From contig JAGPXD010000003.1 in assembly GCA_020746995.1 (NCBI GenBank), positions 5,952,001-6,016,000 of the forward strand: DNA of 64,000 nucleotides, given 5' to 3'. A model generated the notes under the pieces. That model was not told the DNA's origin and ran no database searches. It saw nothing but the letters and a program-made list of their open reading frames with translations. The stretch comes from Plectosphaerella cucumerina. Taxonomy: Eukaryota > Ascomycota > Sordariomycetes > Glomerellales > Plectosphaerellaceae. Position 1 is the stretch's first letter. Each line of letters begins with the position of its first letter. Made by a program: the position numbers and the translations under genes. Shown here piece after piece: positions 54,762 through 64,000 of the stretch.

Positions 54762-56879
54762 ATGTCAACACACCGCGCGCAGTCGTTGCCCGGTCGGCGC
54801 AAGCCGCACCAATTCCGCCTCCCCGATGACACGCGTGTCGTGGTAGCCCTCCCAGATGAGCTTGCGACCCTGAAGCAACGCCAGGCCGCTCTTCCCGATG
54901 ACCCGGCAGAGGTCATCCTGCACGGCTCCGATGAACACCACGCCTACTTGGCGCGCTCGCGCGACCACCACGAACGGGAGCGACAGGCCCTTCGGGAACG
55001 CCATGGCCCGGCCTTTGATCAGTGGGAGAGCGTACAGGCGCAGCTCGACGATGTGACGCGCGCCCTCGACCGCCTCGGCGACCGCACCAGCGCGCTGAGC
55101 TCCAGCTTCAGCAAGTTCGGCTTCGCCGCCCATCTTCGTACATACGACGATGACGACGAAGGTGGAGGAAGCGGCGCGGCAACAGTGCGTAGCGGCTCCG
55201 GCGATGGGTCGTCCGAGGCGAGCACCCTTGTCGACTTTGCGGACCGCAACTCGGGGCAAACGATGAAGCTGTTCAAACGGCCCGTCATCAAACAGTACTT
55301 CCACAAGGGTCTCATCTGGCGCGCTAGCGAGGAGGCCCAAACCATGAGCTTTGAGCTCTTCTTCGACCTGCTTTATGGTGAGATGTCTTGCCGTTGCCAA
55401 TAGGAACGAACACCTACTGATACACTGAAGTCGGCATTATCCACGTCAATGGCGAACATGTAAGCCCTTGCTCTCTCTCGTGATCTGCGCCCCCTTACGG
55501 AAGATACCCGTCCCTGACTCCCTTTACCCACAGGTCGCCGAAGGTGCCAACGGCCTCGAGCTTCTCCGTTTCGTCGTTTGCTTCTGCATGTCCTGGAAGG
55601 TGTGGACCGACGTCACCCAATTGATCAGCTGGTTCAATACCGACGATGTCATGCAACGACTCGAGATCCTCTTCCTGTTCACCTGCCTGCTCGGTCTCAC
55701 GACAAATATGATCCAGAGCTTCGCCCCCGACCCCGCCCACAACACCTACACCATGATGGTCGCCTTCTACCTCGCCGCCACGCTCTTCGAGGCCTGCTAC
55801 TGCGCGCTGACCGGCGCGCTGCTGCCGCTCGTCCGTGGCGTCATGGCTTCCCATATTCTCGTGCTCATCCTACCGTCAGCCCTGTGGATCGCCAGCATTC
55901 ATGTGTCGATGCCCGTCCGCCTTGCCCTTGTGTTTCCCGCCCTTGCCATGGACCTCTACGGTCATGGCGTAGTGCTCTTCCTCTTCCGGTACTCGTGGGG
56001 CCACGGCGACACACGCATCGGCCGCCGTCTGGCCCACTGGTTTGACTTCTTCCCCGCCATGAACATCGAGCACCGCGTCGAGCGCATGAATGCCTTTGTC
56101 GCCCTCGTCTTTGGATACTCAGTCATCAGCGTGCTGTTCCAGAACTATGCAGAGTTCGGACTCAACGCTTTCCTCGGCAAGTCAATCCTCGGCCTCTGCC
56201 AGGCTTTCATCTTCAACTGGTTGTACTTTGATGTCGACGGCGCCAACCTTCACGTGCACGCCATCAGGCGCAGCACCTGGTCAGGTAAGTCACATCCCTC
56301 TCATCTCCGGCAGCGATGATGTTGACGCGTCCAGCCGTGCTCTGGGGTCAGGCACACCTCCCCTTCATCATGGCATACATCCTGGCAGCCGCCTCGCTCT
56401 CCAAGCTTGTCGTTGCTACGGACCTGCCGGATGCCGACCCGCACGACCTGACCCATCACTACGAGTTGCGCTCCGAGCCCGAAGTGTCGGCTGGCATCCG
56501 CCTCTTCTATTGCCATGGCCTGGCCATCGCGCTGCTCTTTATGGGCGCCATTGCCTTTTCACACGACCACAAGACGCCGCCCGACATGCGCATTCCTAAG
56601 CGCTGGCGCCTCGTGAACCGCGCTGTGGTTTGCCTGGTTCTCTTCTTGCTGCCCCTGGCCGGTGACCGGCTGAACTCGCTCCAGCTGATCTCCACGACGC
56701 TGGGGCTCGTTATCTGGGTGTTGCTGCTTGAGACATGGGGCAAGAGCTGCCGCTGCGACTCATTCTGGCCTGAGGAGTGCAGGACGAAGTACGCCGCGCG
56801 GTGCAGTCGGCGGGAGCTGGAGGATGCTACCAAGAACGAGAAGGCTGGGCCGGTAGTCGAGACGGAGGCCGTGGCGTGA
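54762..56879 (+). CDS. LtrA-family membrane protein (low temperature requirement A)
   Basis: The product is 646 aa from four exons (introns 55378-55430, 55460-55533 and 56285-56334). Exon 2 is only 29 nt and encodes VGIIHVNGEH. The first 190 residues are soluble, charged and partly coiled-coil (ERERQALRERHGPAFDQWES), with an acidic Gly/Ser linker. The LtrA domain begins at SFELFFDLLYVGIIHVNGEH and contains about ten membrane segments, with an inner loop HWFDFFPAMNIEHRVERMNA. The tail is short and charged with a Cys cluster (KSCRCDSFWPEECRTKYAARC). LtrA was named in Listeria for growth in the cold. It is widespread in bacteria and filamentous fungi, and its transport or enzyme function is unknown. 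The start at MSTHRAQS is the first ATG of the frame. Confidence 0.88.
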
Positions 56880-59800
56880 AGCCAGCCCGGGCCATGCGTT
56901 GTGCTGTCAGGATTCAGGGTTGACATGCCCGTGTGTTCTTTTTGCGAATCGCGTATCTGGTTGCAAGGGACATATTACTCGAAGTGAATAGAAAGATGGA
57001 GGTCTAATCTGTGTTCAGCCTGCATGCTCTCAAGGTATAGGTCTTCATTTGATCTGCTATGCTGATGGACCTGCTGCGCTGATGGACCTGATGTATCAAT
57101 GAACCGGATGTGTAAGTGGACTGGCTGAGTTTGTGGGATCTATCCTGTCGAGGGCTGGTGTGAGAACCCTGCTGGAAAGTAGGTACCAGGTAGAAACGCC
57201 CGTAGTGCCGCAGACATTCCGTCGGCAACAGTCTCCGACAAGGTAGCTTCCCTGTCGCTTCTGCCTCTACTCCGCCCAGATACTGCTGCTTGATGTGACA
57301 TACTTCTCTCATTAGAAGAGTGCGTACGCATGGACTGTAGCGGGGATGCCGTCAGCAGCGGAGTTGTCCAGTCTTCGGCATGTACAGGGCAAGTGGTGTC
57401 AGTTTGTCGAGACTGCACTGGGACAACCCGTCTTGATGCAATGCAGCATGGGTTCCGGGATAAGCCAAGCTCATCTGGTGCAGCGAAGAAGCAGAGAGAT
57501 TAAAAAGAGACATCATGAGTGCCGAATATGTCCGTGGATGAGTGCCGACAATTGCTTTCCCCTCATCACCCCTGGTCGAATCGGTCCCTACAACTGGGTT
57601 AGGACCCCTCCAGGTCTTCTTCAAGCCACCTCGAGTCAACGCCTTTCATCACCATGACTCGCCTCCTTTTCCGAGTGCTCCCCGCGCTAGATACTTGCAG
57701 CAACGGCAACGGCAACGGCCGTCGTCGCTGTGCCTACTGGCATGCAATCCGATCCTCAAACGTCCCTAGTCCGAGATGATAAGCCCGCCGGCCGATCGAA
57801 ACCTGGCGACGACGCAGGGGCATCTGCAGGAGGGGTGGCATCTCTACCTGTCGCGATGGCGCCGGACAGGTCCGCAGACGGAAGGCGAATCAGCGTCGCC
57901 GGCGTCTGGACTGAAGTGCTCGGGGCAGCCCGGCTTGCTGCACCGCCGAGTCAGGGGCAGAGGGGTTGCCTGGAACTATGGCCTCTGAGGCGTCCGGGCA
58001 CACGGGCGCCGTGGGATCAGCGTTATCGACCAGGCCTGAACAGCGCCGTGGCCGCGGTTCGAGAGGATAGCTCGGGGTGCCCTCGTCTCGGTTTCGAGCC
58101 TGTTGCTTGGGCGGATGAAAAAGACACACACCGGCATTGGGGCGAGGCGCTTTGCTAGGGCACTCTTCTGCCGGGCTGCTAGTTCGACCTGTCTGCTGCA
58201 CATTTGCGTCACAGATTCTGGATGTACAACGAATGGGCGGTGACGGGCGACGGGACATTTGCATGCAAGTCTCCCCCCACGCGACGGCTCTACCCTTCAC
58301 GGCAGGTGATGCAATCTTGCAGGCATCAATGCCAGAGGATCCTGGCGTCTCTTTTCGTCATATCGCCCCGGCGTGGGGTGGAAAAGCGAGCTTGGGTACT
58401 TGGTGCACCTTCAAGCCAGATGTTGGCTTGTGCTTCTCCAGCTTGGTCTGGTCCTGTCTTGGGGGGCGGGCAGTGCGGGTGGACGGGCGGCAGAGAAACT
58501 CGAGCCCCGCTCGGCGGCGTGCGCGGGAGATGCGACGCTAGGGGGCGCACGGGCCAGCGCTAGAATGCTTCTCGAAGGACGGGAGAGGCAGGTGGGCGGC
58601 ACAGCTGCCTGCGAATGAAGAAGCCCGGTGCTGTTCTGGAAGGTCGCCGCGTGAGGCTTGCTCTTGCATGAAGGCAGGGCAGCCGGGGTCTGGCAGATGT
58701 CAATGAGAAGCAGAAGCAATGGCGTATTCCCGCTCGCCGGGCCCCGACGAAGAGGACATGCGGAGTGACCGATGGGGGCGGGAAAAGAAATGAGGTCGTT
58801 GATCAGCCCCCCGCTCGTTTCGTACGTGCGCGCGCTGACAGAACAGAGGGCGGGCAGGACAGGGGAGGATATTTCTGGTGCTGCGGACATCTTCGATGCG
58901 CAAAGTATTTGCGGTCGGCTCCGGTCCCGGACGAGAGAATGCCGAGCAGGGAAGAATCAGCCGGGCTCCTCCTGGGATCAAGTATGCTGGCTCAGTGGCT
59001 CGTGACTAGACCATTGCAACCAAGCGAAGCCGGCGGACGGCGCCCGAGAGGTCACGTTGAGGTCCGGTCTGTGGGCTGTGGCCCAGTGTATGGATGGGTG
59101 TCAACAGCCAATGCAGCAGGGCGCACAAGTCTTCGTACGGTATGCAGAGCTGAACTCATGTGGCCGTCGTTGCGCACTAAACCCAGCAAGCGTGGCCAGA
59201 GGGCAGCATGGTGCCTTTGTTCCATAGGGGCTTCCATCGGCATTCCAATGGTTCCATGCAGCCAGGGGTGGCGGTCAGCAACCGTTGTGGTGGTGTGGCA
59301 GCCCTGGCCTCCGGGGGGAGGGGTGCCCGGGGGATGGATGATGGCACCAGGATGCAGCCCTCTCCCGAGATTGCAAGACACCGTTGACTTTTGAAATGAC
59401 GACGGTTTGGTTCGAGTTCGGCGGTAGTCTGCCACTCTTGCCAGCCATTTTCCCGCGGCCCCGTATGTGGCTTGTCTGGCCACATCATGATCGGAAGCGC
59501 CGTTGCGGTGCATGTTTCCAGGTTTCCGGGGTGGGCAATCATTTCCGGCCGTGTGGGTGGGCATCTCGCGGGCAGCCACATGTTGCTGTGCATACTGTAC
59601 ATAGGGGTACACTGTATCGGGCATCGGAGGGAGGGGGTCTGTCTGTCTGTCCGTCTGTCAGTCAGTTCCGGTCGCGTGCGACGGGGGGGTACGACCGTAC
59701 AAGGCGCGAGGGAGCACACTGATCTTTGCTTTGGGTCCGAGGGTGCAGCTTGTCGTTCGCTTGCCACCACCCGACGATGAAATGACACCAAGCTCCCGGC

Positions 59801-61469
59801 CGGCGTGCGAGGAAACCATCTGAAATGGGGATCTTGCTGCTTTTCTGCCTGGCGCAGAGCTGGACCCGGGCAGTTGTCGATGGAGGGCAGAAGGCGCACC
59901 GGGCGCTGTGCAGAACTCTACCACAGCACACTGGACCCTTCTGGGAGGCCTGGAAGGTACTCTTGTCGGGCAGTCGCGACCCGGGCAAGCAAGCCAGGGG
60001 AGGAGCTGCGTGAGAGCGGGCCAGCCTGGGTCCAGTACCTGTACCTCGCGCGCGTCATTCCGGCGGCCCATGGCCCGTGCTGAACCCCTAGATGGATCAG
60101 CCATGTACCCTAGCACCGCCCGGGGTCTGTTCCAGTCCGGGCCAGCTTCAGGTTCACATCACAAGTTCACGGCCTCTCCAGCTCCCATCGATTCCATTGC
60201 CAGCCCGTTTCCCGCTGGTTCCCATCCATCGTCGCCTTGTGTGGCATTGTTTCTTGTTTTCGATCTCTTCCCTGATATTGGTGGTCTCATTTTCTCTGCA
60301 AAGCCCCGAGCATCAACAAATTCGTCCTCAACTCGGAGGAGCTACAGACAGTACAAGATACAACAGCTTCGATTCTTCACCCACTTCCTCTCTCTCGACT
60401 GGGCTGGATTCCCCACGCCCCGGCACGGTCCCCCTCTCTCCTCTCCTGCTGCCGACTTAGCATCCAAGGACCCAAGGGGCACCCCACCTCCGTTGCAAGC
60501 AGAGCGCCGCGACTGGATAGGATTGGACTGAGCGCTCCACGTCCCGCTCCCTCATCGGCCGGGTCACGGTCACAGTGGGACTTGGTCACTGCACCGCACC
60601 CGCCAGCTCCCGTCCCGCGAAACAGAACTGAATTCCCGAACCTCCATCCATTCTTCTCCAGACCGACTCCCTCGCCGCACAGCGCACAGCGCACCGAACC
60701 GAGACATCGCATCGGCCTGATCCTCTCCTAGCCTCTCCATCCTTCATCCTCCTGCGCTGTCTATCCGTTCCTCTCTTCCTCCTCATCATCAATCGAACCC
60801 CACGACCACATCGACACTCGATTCGACCTCGCACGCCACATCTCGGCCTCGGCTGTCCACCTCGCCGCGCCGCTCGGACGACTCTCTCCAGTTGACCCGC
60901 CCGACCCCCCTATTAGACAAACATACAACGCGCATCCCTCTCTCCTCCCTCGGTTCACCCCGCCGTTTGCCAGCCTCAACCCAGCGCGACAGTCCCAGCC
61001 CAAAGCCTCACTCCTGCCCGTACGATCAGAAACTCCCCCTCTCCGTCCATGACATCAGCGGGGTGTGGCTGATCCGAAGCAACAGCATACCCCATCCTCC
61101 GCCTCTGCCTCTACTCCTCCTACACCTCCTCCTCCCCAACCCTGCGACGACCGACTCCCCGGAGACCAGCCTCCGCCGGGGAGAGTGAGCATGATCCGCT
61201 CGACTCGGATCTTTGTTCATCTCGACACATCCAACCCGAACCACACGACGAGCGACGCCCGGTCCTGCAGCAGGCCTCGCCTCCTGCATTGTCGCAGCGC
61301 ACAACCCGGCGGCCTGCAAACGGTCCTGCCTTCCCCATAAACCACAACCTCCCCCCAGAAGCCCGCGCTTGGCCCTCTGCCCTGATCATTGGGCGGGTGC
61401 CATTGCCGGCCAACACTCCAGGAAACCCTGGCGTCGACACGATCACACTCCCGGAACCCCCTCCGCAGC
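56880..61469. other. 4.6-kb gene-free region and long leader of the cNMP/F-box gene
   Basis: This is the largest spacer in the window. Open frames such as 59177-59899 minus and 58765-59394 plus show no domains or sensible composition. A TCTG tetranucleotide repeat lies at 59638-59658. From about 60530 to 61469 the plus strand is very CT-rich, as in long fungal leaders, and contains many short upstream ATGs and possible introns. I think this part is the transcribed 5' leader of the next gene. Confidence 0.5.
59638..59658. repeat. TCTG tetranucleotide microsatellite
   Basis: Five tandem TCTG units with one interruption (CCG), followed by CAGTCAGT, in intergenic DNA. A minor polymorphic repeat. 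Confidence 0.8.
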
Positions 61470-64000
61470 ATGAGGCGGAGCCGTTCCGGCTCGTCGCCCT
61501 CCCCCTACCGGGCGCTGGCTCACCAGCAGAACGGGGGCGCTGTAGGCCATCAGATACCCGACTCCATCTCCCTCATCCGCTCCTTCAATGTCGAGGCCAC
61601 GCCCACCCGGCCCGTCCGCCCTTCGCCTCTGACCGCCTCCACCATCCGTGACATGCCACTCGACCTAGTCGACCGCATCAGATCCTTCCCGCTGTTCCAG
61701 TCCGCGTCCGAAGACTTCTTGGCCGCCATCGGCAACCACCTCAGGCCTCAGATCCATGCAGCCCAAGATCACATCCTGCACGAGGGCGACGACGCAAAGG
61801 CTATGTACTGGGTCGTCCGCGGCGTCGTTGCCGTCACCTCGCGGGACGGCGAGGCCGTCTACGCCGAGCTCAAGGCCGGTTCCTTCTTTGGCGAGATTGG
61901 CGTGCTGATGGACGTGCCTCGGACCGCCTCCATTGTCGCCCGGACAAAGTGCCTCCTCGTCGTCCTCAAGAAGGAGGACCTGCAGACGGAGCTGCCCAAC
62001 TTTCCCGAGATGGAGCAGGCCATCCGCCAGGAGGCCGAGGAGCGCCTGAACCTCCTCAAGAAGAAGCGGATGGAGGGAACCAACGCAGCCAGATCGCCCC
62101 CGGCCATGACCAACGGCGCGAGAGAGCCGGCTCCCGGTGAGGTTTCGACCGGCGAGGTCGGTACCATCAGGGAGGGTGCTGTGCTCAACCATAAGAAGCG
62201 AAAGTCACCTAGCCCTGGTGCTATCGAGGATCCCGCCGCTGGCAGCGCCTTGGGAAGCGGCTTTGTCAACGTTCGCAAGACCCTCAAGGAGCTGCCCCTA
62301 TTCTCAGCATTGCCGCCCGATATCCTCCACTTCCTCGGCCTCAGCGCCCTGCCCAAGACCTTTTCGCCCTTCACCGACATCATCCGCCAGGGCACTCCCG
62401 GCAATGATATCTTCTTCATCGTCAGGGGCGAGGCCGAGGTCATACACGAGGGTCCTGTCGCAGACGAGCCGTTCCGCAATGGCATATTTCGCGGCTCCTA
62501 CGTCCGCCCGCGACTCAAGGCGGGCCAATACTTTGGAGAGGTTGCGAGCCTGGGACTCTCGGCGGGCAGGACAGCCACGGTGCGCTCCATCACCACCGTC
62601 GAGTGTCTCATGATCGGCGGCGACGCCCTTGACGAGCTGTGGAGGAAATGTCCTCCCAACATCAAGTCTCAAGTCGAGGAGACGGCGCGCCTACGGTACC
62701 AGAAACCCGACGACGATATCGAAATGGGCGACGTGACCGTCGAGCCCAGGAGCAAGTCAGATCCTCCTACGCCCACAACACCCAAGACACTGCCACACGT
62801 TACTTTTACGACACCGTCCAAGCCGGCATCGCCCATCAAGGATGTCCGCGTCGAGAACATGGCACCCAAGGACCCTGACCCTTTCCTCAGCGTCGACATG
62901 GAAAATATGAGAAATCGCCGCCGCAACTCGCTCGCGCCACCGACGCCCCAGTCTGATGCCTCGTCGCCGATCCCCGTTGCATCAAGATCTGGACCGCACG
63001 CTCCCCTCGAGGCGTCCCCCATCCGCTTCTCCATGCTTCAGTCGCCACCCGACGAGGAGGCGCCGTCAAAGCGTGCCAGGACCCTGCCGCACCGGCCGCT
63101 CTCGCTCCACGTGCCCGCCCTCCCCGACAAAGTGCTCGTCAACATGTTCCGCTTCTTCAACGTCGGCGAGCTGATGCGCCTGCGGCTGGTTAGCCCGCAC
63201 TGGCGCATGATTTTGGAAAACGACTCCGATGTTTGCCTCGAAGCCGACCTCAGCGACTTCAGCCGCCGCGTCAACGACCGGACTATCAAGTCGTCCATCG
63301 CCCCATTCCTCGGCACCAGGCCCCACACCATCGACATCAGCAGCTGCTTCCACATCACCGATGATGGTTTCAGGAGCCTGTGGGAGATGTGCGGCAAGAA
63401 TGTCAAGCGGTGGCGTATGCGGTCCGTTTGGGACGTCTCGGCGAACCAGATCCTCGACATGAGCGAGAACGCAAAAGGTCTCGAGGAGGTCGACTGGAGC
63501 AACTGCCGCAAGGTCGGCGACAACCTGCTGGCGCGCGTTGTTGGCTGGGTGGTCCCCGAGCCGCCGCCGCCCATGCCTCAGAACAAGCACGTCGTCATCT
63601 CAAGCTCGTCCGCCAGGGGCCGCCCGGCCAAGCAGCCGCCCAAGCCCGTGAACATGCCCAAGCCTGGCACCGTGATCGGCTGCCCAAAGCTGCAGATTCT
63701 CAACCTGTCGTACTGCAAGCACATCACCGATCGATCCATGGCGCACCTCGCAGCTCACGCATCGCCAAGGCTGCGATCCCTATCACTCACCCGTTGCACC
63801 TCCATCACCGACGCCGGCTTCCAGTCCTGGGCGCCCTTCCGCTTCTCCAACCTCACCCACCTGTGCCTTGCCGACTGCACGTACCTGTCGGACAACGCCA
63901 TCGTCGCTCTTGTCGGCGCCGCCAAGAACCTTACGCATCTCGACCTCTCCTTCTGCTGCGCGCTATCTGACACATCAACCGAGGTGGTGGCGCTGGGTCT
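61470..64000 (+). CDS. Two cyclic-nucleotide-binding domains + F-box + LRR protein (3' end outside window)
   Basis: The open frame runs 843 codons from ATG 61470 to the window edge without an intron. Cyclic-nucleotide-binding domain 1 (about 75-175) has HILHEGDDAKAMYWVVRG and the phosphate-binding cassette FFGEIGVLMDVPRTASIVA. Domain 2 (about 280-385) has DIIRQGTPGNDIFFIVRGEA and YFGEVASLGLSAGRTATV. A Pro/Ser-rich linker follows. The F-box (about 550-590) is LPDKVLVNMFRFFNVGELMR followed by LRLVSPHWRMI. Leucine-rich repeats of the cysteine-containing (Amn1/Grr1) type come next, such as CPKLQILNLSYCKHITDRSM and LTHLCLADCTYLSDNAI. F-box/LRR proteins are substrate receptors of SCF ubiquitin ligases, so this could be a ligase receptor gated by cAMP or cGMP. 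Both cassettes keep the FGE and RTA residues needed for ligand contact. An upstream exon cannot be excluded. Confidence 0.9.
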   Translation, partial: MRRSRSGSSPSPYRALAHQQNGGAVGHQIPDSISLIRSFNVEATPTRPVRPSPLTASTIRDMPLDLVDRIRSFPLFQSASEDFLAAIGNHLRPQIHAAQDHILHEGDDAKAMYWVVRGVVAVTSRDGEAVYAELKAGSFFGEIGVLMDVPRTASIVARTKCLLVVLKKEDLQTELPNFPEMEQAIRQEAEERLNLLKKKRMEGTNAARSPPAMTNGAREPAPGEVSTGEVGTIREGAVLNHKKRKSPSPGAIEDPAAGSALGSGFVNVRKTLKELPLFSALPPDILHFLGLSALPKTFSPFTDIIRQGTPGNDIFFIVRGEAEVIHEGPVADEPFRNGIFRGSYVRPRLKAGQYFGEVASLGLSAGRTATVRSITTVECLMIGGDALDELWRKCPPNIKSQVEETARLRYQKPDDDIEMGDVTVEPRSKSDPPTPTTPKTLPHVTFTTPSKPASPIKDVRVENMAPKDPDPFLSVDMENMRNRRRNSLAPPTPQSDASSPIPVASRSGPHAPLEASPIRFSMLQSPPDEEAPSKRARTLPHRPLSLHVPALPDKVLVNMFRFFNVGELMRLRLVSPHWRMILENDSDVCLEADLSDFSRRVNDRTIKSSIAPFLGTRPHTIDISSCFHITDDGFRSLWEMCGKNVKRWRMRSVWDVSANQILDMSENAKGLEEVDWSNCRKVGDNLLARVVGWVVPEPPPPMPQNKHVVISSSSARGRPAKQPPKPVNMPKPGTVIGCPKLQILNLSYCKHITDRSMAHLAAHASPRLRSLSLTRCTSITDAGFQSWAPFRFSNLTHLCLADCTYLSDNAIVALVGAAKNLTHLDLSFCCALSDTSTEVVALG

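Noticed and set aside
59177..59899. 240-codon minus-strand ORF in the 4.6-kb spacer
   Set aside because: Many Thr/Pro/His/Arg with no recognisable segment; overlapping frames of similar length exist in the same place.
1..64000. CRISPR arrays, transposons, rRNA, viral or toxin genes
   Set aside because: No direct-repeat arrays, transposase/reverse-transcriptase motifs, long terminal repeats or viral proteins were seen in any frame; the window is ordinary nuclear fungal DNA.

Overview
This window is nuclear DNA of a filamentous ascomycete (Pezizomycotina, most likely Sordariomycetes). The reasons are: high GC; genes split by short introns (mostly 47-90 nt, GT-AG, CTRAC-type branch sites); fungus-specific families such as Zn2Cys6 regulators, a Dal5-type permease, a siderophore transporter, Mtc1 and fungal cactin; an intron-bearing tRNA-Ser(CGA); and long gene-free spacers. 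The species cannot be named from sequence alone. All exon junctions below were worked out by hand from splice sites and reading frame, and every spliced complete model comes out as a whole number of codons.

Layout. 1-535: partial unknown gene (-). 1102-8929: a compact catabolic group. It holds a Dal5/ACS-type anion permease (-), a Zn2Cys6 regulator (-), and, divergent across a 304-bp promoter with four CGG inverted repeats, a 1101-aa fusion enzyme (+). The enzyme joins two intact beta-hydroxyacid (threonate-type) dehydrogenase units to a four-carbon acid sugar kinase (OtnK/DUF1537). This is the best candidate for an undescribed system: inducible uptake and breakdown of a tetronate-like acid. 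9576-11120: MATE exporter (-). 11949-12063: tRNA-like element. 15523-17972: AGP2/INDA1-like amino-acid permease (+) with ten exons, one GC-AG intron and an 11-nt microexon. 19061-20142: hemerythrin-domain protein. 22203-23253: secreted Gly/Ala/Lys repeat protein whose repeats are carried by phase-1 exons.

25506-27323: siderophore-iron transporter (+) with a perfect iron-GATA (SreA-type) site upstream, convergent with a malic enzyme (27413-29240, -). 30573-32149: Mtc1-like protein (-), divergent from a large AT-hook nuclear protein (33060-36608, +). 37206-37949: ribosomal protein L23/uL14 (-) with telobox and CACGTG promoter sites. 38323-39955: berberine-bridge-type FAD oxidase (-). 42004-43503: XLF/Nej1-like end-joining factor (+). 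46373-48080: forkhead factor (-). 49662-51360: cactin (-), divergent from CPD photolyase (51736-53642, +). 54004-54112: tRNA-Ser. 54762-56879: LtrA-family membrane protein (+). 61470 to the right edge: a protein with two cyclic-nucleotide-binding domains, an F-box and LRRs, cut off by the window.

The remaining sequence is long spacers (up to 4.6 kb) in which no convincing protein gene was seen. The only genes that clearly look functionally linked are the permease, regulator and fusion enzyme at 1.1-8.9 kb. Cactin/photolyase, Mtc1/AT-hook protein and regulator/fusion enzyme are head-to-head pairs with shared upstream regions.
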